Shown here one piece after another: positions 26,613-33,131 of a stretch of 64,000 nucleotides of DNA. Position numbers and translations under genes: made by a program. Under the pieces are notes generated by a model. The model ran no database searches. It saw only the letters and a program-made list of their open reading frames with translations, and had not been told where the DNA came from. Each line of letters opens with the position of its first letter. Position 1 is the stretch's first letter. Origin of the DNA: Meiothermus sp. Pnk-1 (GTDB lineage Bacteria; Deinococcota; Deinococci; Deinococcales; Thermaceae); assembly GCF_003226535.1 (NCBI RefSeq), contig NZ_QKOB01000005.1, forward strand, positions 62,001 to 126,000. The letters run 5' to 3'.

Positions 26613-27564
26613 ATTGTACGACAAAATTTTATTCCCGCATACAGAAAGTGCCGTGACCCCTTGACACGAAAATGCGATAAAGAAGGCGCAAACCCTGATT
26701 ATTGGCAAAGCATTAGTGGAATCTAAAGGGACCTTTAGACTTCGCAAGTAGCGGCATTCGTGCGTTGCCCATTCACCCCGCCTTCCTTGGGGTTCGGGGT
26801 ATGAAGGCGGTAAGGTTCAAGGGCTTTGGCATATAGCTTTAAGCGGGGGGCTCGGAAAAGTGAAGTCTATCAGGCGGGGGTACACCCTAGCGGGTGGGGC
26901 GCGCGGGGGGCGGCCCGGGGTCTTGTTTCCGCAAGAAACACCCTTGGCCCCCGGGGTTGTACGTTCTTGGGGCTAACCCGCGGTTTCGGTAGGTCCTTAC
27001 CCCGAAAAAAAAATCGGGGTAGTTTGTAGCGTTCGGAAGGCACTTCGTTGCATCTTTGTACGTTTTGGACACTACCAGTATCGGGGTATGAAGGTCCTTT
27101 GGACCTACCGGCCTAGCGGTATCCCGGTCCTTGTATCCCTAGGACCTTGCCCCGGAAAAAAATCGGGGGCGTTAGCTTCGTCCTGGAGGGTGTTTGTTGG
27201 GGGTTTGTACGTTTTGGACACTACCAGTCTACCAGTATGTAGCCGCCTAGCCCCGGTGCTCGATGCCCGGGCTATTGTTTCGTCAAGAACAGAAAGGTAT
27301 GGGAATTGTACGGTTGGAAAATAGCCGCTAATTTGTCTTAGGGGCAATTTGTCGGGGGGCGGCTTAGGGGCCGTTATAGCCCCTGCCCTTTTCCAGGGTA
27401 GGACTGCCCCGGTGTTCGTTCGCGAAAGTTGGACTTCGCTAACCCAAACCTTGCCAGGTAGGCTTATAATCCAAAGCGTAGGGGTGGTGCCACGCCCCTC
27501 CCCCGGGGGATACGAAGAAAGCGCTTCGCAAAGCCATTTTTCCCTTTCGCGTCTTCAAGCGTTG
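26613..27564. other. gene-free, repeat-rich region, probable replication origin
   Basis: No credible gene in about 950 bp. It holds an exact 25-bp repeat (27055-27079 and 27204-27228, core TGTACGTTTTGGACACTACC) with partial copies at 26957 and 27306; hairpins TACCCCGA/TCGGGGTA around an A tract (26998-27021) and a related one at 27149-27170; AGGTCC-TTT-GGACCT (27091-27105); the palindrome TCTAAAGG-GA-CCTTTAGA (26722-26739); and CGGGGTATGAAGG at about 26796 and 27082. Iterons and cruciform hairpins are typical of plasmid origins. A TATAAT lies at 27465-27470. Confidence 0.6.
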
Positions 27565-27613
27565 CTTTTAATCGGTTGGTCACAGGTTCAAGTCCTGTAG
27601 GGCCCACCACAAA
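27565..27613 (+). repeat. attR, right copy of 49-bp direct repeat
   Basis: Exact copy of 23810-23858 (3' part of tRNA-Lys with CCACCACAAA). It has no 5' tRNA half, so it is not a functional tRNA. Confidence 0.95.
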
Positions 27614-27624
27614 ACATGAGGCTA

Positions 27625-27650
27625 GGCGGGGTAAGCGCCCCGCCTTTTGC
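27625..27650 (+). terminator. original tRNA-Lys terminator, displaced
   Basis: GGCGGGG...CCCCGCC stem followed by TTTTGCCTT, immediately right of attR. Before the insertion it would have followed tRNA-Lys directly. Confidence 0.7.
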
Positions 27651-27660
27651 CTTGCCAGGC

Positions 27661-27689
27661 TTTACGAACCCGCCCCCTTATGCTAATCT
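27661..27689 (+). promoter_or_regulatory. promoter of tRNA-Glu
   Basis: TTTACG, 17-bp spacer, TAATCT with a TGC extension. The start would be about 39 bp before the tRNA. Confidence 0.55.
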
Positions 27690-27734
27690 TATGAACGGTC
27701 TCGTTAGAGGGTGAATCCCTCGAGGCCTAAAAAC

Positions 27735-27810
27735 GGCCCCATCGTCTAGTGGCCTAGGACGCCGCCCTCTCACGGCGGTAACAGGGGTTCGAATCCCCTT
27801 GGGGTCACCA
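27735..27810 (+). tRNA. tRNA-Glu (CTC)
   Basis: 76 nt with CCA. Acceptor GGCCCCA/TGGGGTC, anticodon stem CCGCC/GGCGG with loop CTCTCAC (anticodon CTC), T arm AGGGGTTCGAATCCCCT. A long hairpin (27816-27852, ATCCCAGGTTGG/CCAACCTGGGAT) separates it from tRNA-Val. Confidence 0.95.
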
Positions 27811-27815
27811 CAATA

Positions 27816-27852
27816 TCCCAGGTTGGAACACCTTTGGGCCAACCTGGGATGC
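27816..27852 (+). terminator. hairpin between tRNA-Glu and tRNA-Val
   Basis: 12-bp perfect stem ATCCCAGGTTGG/CCAACCTGGGAT followed by GCTTCTTGG. It may terminate or serve as a processing site between the two tRNAs. Confidence 0.6.
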
Positions 27853-27857
27853 TTCTT

Positions 27858-27933
27858 GGGCGCTTAGCTCAGCTGGAAGAGCACATCCCTTACAAGGATG
27901 GGGTCGGCGGTTCGAGCCCGTCAGCGCCCACCA
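27858..27933 (+). tRNA. tRNA-Val (TAC)
   Basis: 76 nt with CCA. Acceptor GGGCGCT/AGCGCCC, anticodon stem CATCC/GGATG with loop CTTACAA (anticodon TAC), T arm CGGCGGTTCGAGCCCGTC. Followed by a terminator at 27948-27975. Confidence 0.95.
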
Positions 27934-27947
27934 CGATGGATAAGGCA

Positions 27948-27975
27948 AATCCCCGAGATTTTTCCCGGGGATTTT
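27948..27975 (+). terminator. terminator after tRNA-Val
   Basis: AAATCCCCG and CGGGGATTT pair around AGATTTTTCC, followed by TGCTCT. Confidence 0.7.
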
Positions 27976-28217
27976 GCTCTAACTTACCCCTGATTGCACG
28001 CGCTCACGCTGCGAGCCTCGCCTCCACCAGCCGGATCCGGTCGCCTAGGTGGCCCAAGGCAAGGACCTGGGGGTCGGGTTCTCCTTTCGCCCCAAAATCC
28101 TACTCCAAAATCCTACTCGTGGAAAGGAAGGGTGCGGGAAGCTCTACACCTCCACCCGCGACCTGGTGCACCGCCTCGCGGGAATGGGTTGGGGGAGCCC
28201 ATGAATGTGGAGACACC
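27976..28217. other. intergenic with coding remnants
   Basis: No intact gene. On the minus strand, 28003-28075 reads DPQVLALGHLGDRIRLVEAR before a stop, a C-terminal remnant of unknown origin. On the plus strand, 28110-28203 reads GKEGCGKLYTSTRDLVHRLA, which recalls an IstB-type ATPase with its middle deleted. A 13-bp tandem repeat (CAAAATCCTACTC twice) lies at about 28094-28119. Confidence 0.35.
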
Positions 28218-29741
28218 CTAAAAAACCCCGCTCTCCTTGAGCGCCGGGTAGAGCCGGGTGTACTGCGGGTAGAGGGAGCGGTAGGTCTGGACCAGCGAGG
28301 GGTCGGGGGAGGTGGTTTGGGGCTTGAGCCGGACGGCCTGGGCCACCGCCGCTTCCACATCCCGGTAGACCCCTACCCCCACCCCCGCCAGCAGCGCCGC
28401 GCCGAAGGCGGGTCCCTCCTCGACCTCGAGCCCTTGCAGCTCGGCCTCCAGCACCGCCGCGACGATGGCCCGCCACAGCGGGCTGCGCATCCCCCCACCC
28501 AGGGGGCGCAGGGCCTGGGGCCGCACTCCCAGGCCCTCCATCCGCACCAGGGAGTCCTTGAGGGCAAAGGCCACCCCCTCGAGGATGGCCCGCACCAGGT
28601 GGCCCTTGCGGTGGGCCAGGCTGAGCCCCACCCAAGCCCCCCGGGCCCGGGGATCCATGTGGGGGGTGCGCTCCCCGGCCAGGTAGGGCAGGAAGTACAG
28701 CCCCTCGGCCCCCGGTGCGACCCCGGCGGCCTGCTCCATCAGGAGTTCGTAGGGGTCGCGCCCGGCCTCCCCGGCCGCGGCTACCTCCTCCCCGGCCAGG
28801 GTGTCGCGGTACCAGCGCAGGCTGCCCCCGGCGGAGAGGGCTACCCCCATGAGGTGATACTTGCCCGGCACGGCGTGGCAAAAAGCGTGCAAAGCCCCCT
28901 CCGGGTCCAGGCGCAGGCGGTCGCTGTGGGCGAAGATCACCCCCGAGGTGCCCAGCGAGACCGAGGCCACCCTCTCCCGCACCACCCCGCTCCCCACCGC
29001 CGCCGCCGCGTTGTCCCCCCCACCCGCCGCCACCGGCAGGCCCGGGGGCAACCCGGTGAGGCGGGCCGCTTCCCGGCTCACCTGCCCGGTGATCTGCGGG
29101 CCTTCATAGACCCTGGGAAGCCAGTCGAGGGGGATCTCGAGCGCCTCCAGGATCTCCGGCGAGTACGCGCGCCGGGCCAGGTCGAGCAGCAGCGTCCCCG
29201 CGGCGTCCGAGGCGTCGGTGGCGAAGCCTTGGGTGAGCCGGTAGCGGATGAAGTCTTTAGGCAGCAAGACGTGCCGGACCCGGGCGTAGGCCTCCGGTTC
29301 GTGCCGGCGCAGCCAGAGGATCTTGGGGGCCTGGAAGCCGGTGAGGGCCGGATTCCCGGCGATCTCCCGCAGCCGCTGGCCCCCTACCCGTTCCTCGATC
29401 TCCCGGCACTCCGCGGCGGTGCGGGCGTCGTTCCACAGCAGGGCGGGGCGGATGGACTTCCCCTCGGCGTCTAGAAACACCGCCCCGTGCATCTGCCCGG
29501 TGAGGCCCAGGGCGGCCACCTCGAGCCCCAGCCCTTCGGCCCGTTGGGCCAAGCGGCGCAGCACCCCCAGCGAGGCCACCCACCACCCCTCGGGGTCCTG
29601 CTCCGCCCAGCCCGGGCGGGGGATGAGCAGGGGGTATTCGGCCCGCTCCGCCGCCAACACCTCCCCCTCGGGGCTCAACAGCAACCCTTTGCATCCGCTG
29701 GTGCCGATATCCAAGCCCAACGAAGCGTACGGTTTCATCAA
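28218..29741 (-). CDS. xylB: xylulokinase
   Basis: 507 residues, FGGY kinase family. LGLDIGTSGCKGLLL is the N-terminal phosphate loop, LTGQMHGAVFLD the xylulose-binding region, WNDARTAAEC typical of xylulokinase, SLGTSGVIFA and PLGGGMRSPLWRAI the ATP-domain motifs. It phosphorylates D-xylulose for the pentose phosphate pathway. No other xylose genes lie here. Two adjacent Met codons (29741, 29738) could start it. Confidence 0.93.
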   Translation of the reverse strand: MMKPYASLGLDIGTSGCKGLLLSPEGEVLAAERAEYPLLIPRPGWAEQDPEGWWVASLGVLRRLAQRAEGLGLEVAALGLTGQMHGAVFLDAEGKSIRPALLWNDARTAAECREIEERVGGQRLREIAGNPALTGFQAPKILWLRRHEPEAYARVRHVLLPKDFIRYRLTQGFATDASDAAGTLLLDLARRAYSPEILEALEIPLDWLPRVYEGPQITGQVSREAARLTGLPPGLPVAAGGGDNAAAAVGSGVVRERVASVSLGTSGVIFAHSDRLRLDPEGALHAFCHAVPGKYHLMGVALSAGGSLRWYRDTLAGEEVAAAGEAGRDPYELLMEQAAGVAPGAEGLYFLPYLAGERTPHMDPRARGAWVGLSLAHRKGHLVRAILEGVAFALKDSLVRMEGLGVRPQALRPLGGGMRSPLWRAIVAAVLEAELQGLEVEEGPAFGAALLAGVGVGVYRDVEAAVAQAVRLKPQTTSPDPSLVQTYRSLYPQYTRLYPALKESGVF

Positions 29742-29768
29742 GGGCAGTATATGCCCCGCTCTACGGGG

Positions 29769-30446
29769 TTAGAAAGGGAGGTCTACTTCGCTCTTCTGCG
29801 CGGCTTTAGGAGGTTTGCCCTCGAGCACCGCCTTTACCTTGAGCAGATCCGCTACTAGATCGGCCCGTGCCCCTGGGTAGCTTTCGGGGGAGTGCTCCTG
29901 TAGATGGATGAGGTAGCTGGGCTGGGGGATGCCCATGATCAGGGGCCTCGGCGAGGGCAGATCCCCGGCTAGCTTGAGGTAGGGGCTCTCGGGGGGGATC
30001 TCGAGCCACCGTCCGCCCTGCTGGGTGATTTTGAACTCCCTCCCCAGAAAGTGCTGCGCGGTCGGCCCACCCAGGCAGACGATGGCCTTGGGCTGGATGA
30101 TCTCGATTTCGGGTTTGAGCCAAGCCGGAACCCAGACCTTGATCTCTTTGGCGCTGGGGGTGCGGTTGATTTTAACCCCGTTCTCCTCTTTCCAAAGCCA
30201 GCACTTGACCAGGTTCGTGATGTATACATCCTCGCGGGAGAAGCCGGCCTGGGCCAGAAGTTCATCGAAGATGTCCCCCGCTGGCCCGGTGTAGGGCTTG
30301 CCGGTCTGGGTGTCGGTGGCGCTGGGGCTGTGCCCGATAAACATCACCGGGCTGTCGGGATTGCCGCTTCCCCCCACCGGGGAGTCGCACTGCGCTTCGC
30401 CGAGCATCCGCCGGTACAAAGCCTCCAACGCGGCGCGCTTGTCCAT
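29769..30446 (-). CDS. divergent uracil-DNA glycosylase superfamily protein
   Basis: 225 residues from the ATG at 30446. GHSPSATDTQTGKPYTGPAG (38-57) corresponds to the family 4 motif A, VYITNLVKCWLW to the following strand and GIPQPSYLIHLQ to motif B. Compared with known family 4 enzymes, the acidic residues of motif A are replaced, the conserved HP of motif B is QP, and at least two of the four Cys ligands of the 4Fe-4S cluster are absent. It may have altered or lost base-excision activity. Confidence 0.7.
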   Translation of the reverse strand: MDKRAALEALYRRMLGEAQCDSPVGGSGNPDSPVMFIGHSPSATDTQTGKPYTGPAGDIFDELLAQAGFSREDVYITNLVKCWLWKEENGVKINRTPSAKEIKVWVPAWLKPEIEIIQPKAIVCLGGPTAQHFLGREFKITQQGGRWLEIPPESPYLKLAGDLPSPRPLIMGIPQPSYLIHLQEHSPESYPGARADLVADLLKVKAVLEGKPPKAAQKSEVDLPF

Positions 30447-30544
30447 TTGCCCAGGGTAACGCGCTTGGCTGAAGCTGGGCTTAGCGCGCGCGATTGGTGA
30501 CTTCAAGCCGAAGTTTTGACCCTATAGGGCGTACTGTAGAGGAT

Positions 30545-31516
30545 ATGGGGCTTTTCGACAACCTGGTGAACGCTTTTCTCAAGCTCACCGACCCGACCCC
30601 CAAATTTACTCCCTCGCGTTGCCTGCTCGAGAAGAACGCGGTGGGAGGATGCGACCTATGCCAACAGGCTTGCCCGCACGGAGCGGTGCGCTTAGAAGGC
30701 TACGCCGTCGAGATTGATGAGGCGCTATGTACGGGCTGTGGGCTTTGCACCCAGGTGTGTCCGGGAGCTGCGCTTGAGTTCCCCCTGGGGCCGCTACAGG
30801 AATCGCTGCACCGCGGCAGGGGGCAGATCCGCTGCTCAAAAGCGCCTGGGAGTGGAGAAGAGGTGCTCTGTTTGGGCCGCCTAACCCCCGGCCTGTTGGC
30901 CGAGGCCGCCAGTCGCCAAGGGCCCCTTACCCTGGCCCACGGGGACTGTGTGCGCTGCAAAATCGGCGGGCCAGACGTTCTACGGCGCTTGCAAGAGGTG
31001 GTGGAGGAGGGGAAGAGGTATTTTCCCGGGCTCGAGGTCAGCCTCACCATGGAGCCTTTACAGGGGGCCGCGGTGGGCCGCCGTGAGATGTTCGGTGCGC
31101 TGTTGGGAAGCGCCAGGCGGAGCGCGGCGGAGTTAGTGCCCGACCTCCCCTTCATCCAGATCGAGGAGGAGCCGACTGGACTTCCGGCAGAACTGCGTTT
31201 GCGCGCGCTGGCGGCCAAGCGAGCTCCTGCGGAGGGCCTGCGTTGGCCCAAGATCAAGGTGGCGGAGGGGTGTACGCTGTGCCCAGTGTGTACCAACGTC
31301 TGCCCGACCGGGGCAGTGGAGCGCATCCGCGAGGGTGTCGAGGGCCTGAGCGAAGAGTACGTGCTTAAGTTGAACGTTTCGGCCTGTACGGGGTGCGGAG
31401 CGTGTGTGAGCAGCTGTCCGCCGCAGGTAATCACGCTCGAGGAAGCCGCGCCGGAGGAGGTATTTGGCGCACCGCTCGAGCTATACCGCGGCAGGCCGCC
31501 CTGGTACGACCTTTGA
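30545..31516 (+). CDS. multi-cluster 4Fe-4S ferredoxin-like protein
   Basis: 323 residues with two ferredoxin modules. N-terminal: CDLCQQACPHGAV and CTGCGLCTQVCPGAAL (bacterial 2x4Fe-4S). C-terminal: CTLCPVCTNVCPTGAV and CTGCGACVSSCPPQVI. A middle section with CVRCKIGGPDVL resembles HdrA/FdhB-linked electron carriers. The ATG at 30545 (MGLFDNLVNAFLKLTD) is chosen over the longer frame. The redox partner is unknown; the flanking genes are DNA-repair-like and give no clear hint. Confidence 0.8.
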   Translation: MGLFDNLVNAFLKLTDPTPKFTPSRCLLEKNAVGGCDLCQQACPHGAVRLEGYAVEIDEALCTGCGLCTQVCPGAALEFPLGPLQESLHRGRGQIRCSKAPGSGEEVLCLGRLTPGLLAEAASRQGPLTLAHGDCVRCKIGGPDVLRRLQEVVEEGKRYFPGLEVSLTMEPLQGAAVGRREMFGALLGSARRSAAELVPDLPFIQIEEEPTGLPAELRLRALAAKRAPAEGLRWPKIKVAEGCTLCPVCTNVCPTGAVERIREGVEGLSEEYVLKLNVSACTGCGACVSSCPPQVITLEEAAPEEVFGAPLELYRGRPPWYDL

Positions 31517-31560
31517 AAAGCGGATAGCGAAAGGGGAGGGGGGTAGCTAGCTTAGGAGGT

Positions 31561-32445
31561 ATGGAAATGCCGCTCACCGCCGAACCTACACAGCGAGAAG
31601 GGGCGCTTGAGAGCGAATCCGCTTTGGTGAAGCGGGCTTCGGAGGTGCTGGAGAACTTTGAGACCGTCCCTACCCTGGTCTGCTGGAGTGAGGCGGTGGG
31701 GGTTGAACCGTATCGCTTACGGGCAGCGTTTAAACGGATACTGGGGGTTTCACCGCGCCGCTACGCCGAAGCGGTGCGGTTGGAAAAGCTCAAAGCTCGG
31801 CTCAAGAACGGGGAGGAAGTGACCCGTGCCTTGTACGAGGCGGGTTATGGCTCCTCGAGCCGCCTCTACGAGAGGGCTAAACAGAAACTCGGCATGACCC
31901 CTGGGGCCTACCGCAGGGGCGGGGAAGGGGAGGTGATCCGCTACGCCACCACCCCAAGCCCCTTGGGCTGGCTGTTGGTGGCGGCTACCGAGAAGGGGGT
32001 CTGTTCGGTTTGCCTACGCGACGACCTTGAAGAGGTTCGTAGGGCCCTACGGGTCGAGTTTTCTAAGGCCAATCTGGTCGAGGACGCCGAGGGCTTGAAA
32101 GGGTATCTCGAGGTCATCCTGGATTACTTTGAAGGCCGCGCGGTCCATCTTGATCTGCCGGTGGATCTGCGGGTGACGGCTTTTCAGTTGCAAGTGCTGG
32201 AGCTACTGCGGCGCATCCCTTACGGGGAAACCCGCTCCTACAGCCAAATCGCCGAAAACCTGGGCAATCCCAAAGCGGTGCGGGCGGTGGCCCAGGCCTG
32301 CGCCGCCAACCCGGTGCCCATCCTTATCCCCTGCCACCGGGTGGTACAAAAAGATGGTGGTTTGGGCGGCTACCGCCTAGGCCTCGAGCGTAAACGGGCG
32401 CTTTTGCAGCTCGAGCAGCAACACAAGGGAGAGTTTATTGATTGA
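31561..32445 (+). CDS. Ada-like AraC/methylated-DNA cysteine methyltransferase
   Basis: 294 residues. Residues 20-115 are an AraC-type HTH (SEAVGVEPYRLRAAFKRILG, GVSPRRYAEAVRLEKLK, AGYGSSSRLYERA). Residues 130-294 are the O6-methylguanine-DNA methyltransferase, with the acceptor loop IPCHRVVQKDGGLGGYRLG. It lacks the N-terminal zinc phosphotriester-repair domain of full Ada, the form common in several phyla. It likely repairs alkylated bases and may act as regulator. AGGAGG precedes the ATG. Confidence 0.9.
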   Translation: MEMPLTAEPTQREGALESESALVKRASEVLENFETVPTLVCWSEAVGVEPYRLRAAFKRILGVSPRRYAEAVRLEKLKARLKNGEEVTRALYEAGYGSSSRLYERAKQKLGMTPGAYRRGGEGEVIRYATTPSPLGWLLVAATEKGVCSVCLRDDLEEVRRALRVEFSKANLVEDAEGLKGYLEVILDYFEGRAVHLDLPVDLRVTAFQLQVLELLRRIPYGETRSYSQIAENLGNPKAVRAVAQACAANPVPILIPCHRVVQKDGGLGGYRLGLERKRALLQLEQQHKGEFID

Positions 32446-32470
32446 CGGCGCGACGACTTCCCTCTAAGAT
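32442..32470 (+). promoter_or_regulatory. promoter of tRNA-Gln
   Basis: TTGACG, 17-bp spacer, TAAGAT. It overlaps the stop codon of the Ada-like gene; the start would be about 40 bp before the tRNA. Confidence 0.7.
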
Positions 32471-32517
32471 ATTCGGTGCTGGAAGAGGAGAACCTCACCG
32501 GCTCAAACCCAACCCGC

Positions 32518-32591
32518 TGGGGCATCGTCTAATGGCAGGACAACGGTCTTTGGAACCGTCGGTCGTGGTTCGAGTCCACGTGCCCCAGCCA
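32518..32591 (+). tRNA. tRNA-Gln (TTG)
   Basis: 74 nt with CCA. Acceptor TGGGGCA/TGCCCCA, anticodon stem ACGGT/ACCGT with loop CTTTGGA (anticodon TTG), T arm CGTGGTTCGAGTCCACG. Confidence 0.95.
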
Positions 32592-32603
32592 GGTCTAGGA
32601 CGC

Positions 32604-32632
32604 GAAAACCCGAGGGTGCCTGACCCTCGGGT
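32604..32632 (+). terminator. terminator after tRNA-Gln
   Basis: AACCCGAGGG/CCCTCGGGTT hairpin, nearly identical with flanks to that after tRNA-Arg at 12737-12764. Confidence 0.8.
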
Positions 32633-32724
32633 TGGTCACGTTGTGCGTGCTAAAATTGGGAGCAGGGCTGATCTTTTAGCGCCACTTGCTCCGTATATAC
32701 ACTTGGGAGGTAGACCATTTCGTT

Positions 32725-33126
32725 ATGGTTGACGCCGCTTCACCCCTTGTCCTGGTAGTCTCGCCCAGCCCCACCTTGAAAGCCCAACTCGAGCTGCTCG
32801 TAGAGGAGCTGGGATTTAGATGGGCGAGCTTTTCCCAAGCCCGGGAGGGGCTGGACTTTCTTAAGGAACACACCCCCACAGCCATCGTTCTGGATGAAGG
32901 ATTGGACCCCGATGCCTTTGCCATCGCGGGGCGACTCAAGATGATTAAGCGCCTGCGGGACGTGCCGCTGGTACTCCTCGTATCCGAGCAAAACGAGCGC
33001 ACCACCATCACGGCTGAAGTCTCTCGCGTGGACCACCTCTTCTCTAAGCCGATCGACCGCCGCCGCCTCAAGAGCCTGTTGCGTTCTTTGGCTCATCCTA
33101 GCTCAAAGAGCCCCCTGGTAGACTGA
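32725..33126 (+). CDS. receiver-like domain protein lacking the acidic pair
   Basis: 133 residues from the ATG at 32725. It folds like a response-regulator receiver: VLVVSPSPTLKAQLELL, TAIVLDEGLDPDAFAIA with the acceptor-site Asp, VPLVLLVSEQ and the Lys of LFSKPIDRRRLKSLL. The acidic pair normally at the end of strand 1 is replaced by SPSP, so Mg-dependent phosphorylation is doubtful. No output domain follows. It lies 5 bp before the PBP gene, and may act by binding rather than phosphotransfer. Confidence 0.75.
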   Translation: MVDAASPLVLVVSPSPTLKAQLELLVEELGFRWASFSQAREGLDFLKEHTPTAIVLDEGLDPDAFAIAGRLKMIKRLRDVPLVLLVSEQNERTTITAEVSRVDHLFSKPIDRRRLKSLLRSLAHPSSKSPLVD

Positions 33127-33131
33127 ACCTC

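Larger units (their letters stand above)
23810..27613 (+). mobile_element. integrated plasmid-like element in tRNA-Lys (3.75 kb)
   Basis: A perfect 49-bp direct repeat at 23810-23858 and 27565-27613, covering the 3' part of tRNA-Lys plus 4 nt beyond CCA, bounds the region. Excision would give a 3755-bp circle. Content: tyrosine recombinase on the plus strand, PD-(D/E)xK-like and HUH Rep-like genes on the minus strand, a probable antisense RNA, and about 1 kb of repeats and hairpins without genes. The original tRNA terminator (27625-27650) lies beyond the right repeat, and the element supplies a replacement terminator just inside the left end (23859-23886). Confidence 0.92.

Noticed and set aside
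26657-26663. TTGACA on the plus strand as a -35 element
   Set aside because: No -10 hexamer occurs 16-18 bp downstream.
27565-27613. Second tRNA-Lys
   Set aside because: Only the 3' part is present; it is the attR repeat, not a tRNA gene.
27834-29474. Long plus-strand open frame of 546 codons opposite xylB
   Set aside because: It is the GC-rich shadow of xylB, begins inside tRNA-Val and has Gly/Pro/Arg/His-rich nonsense composition.
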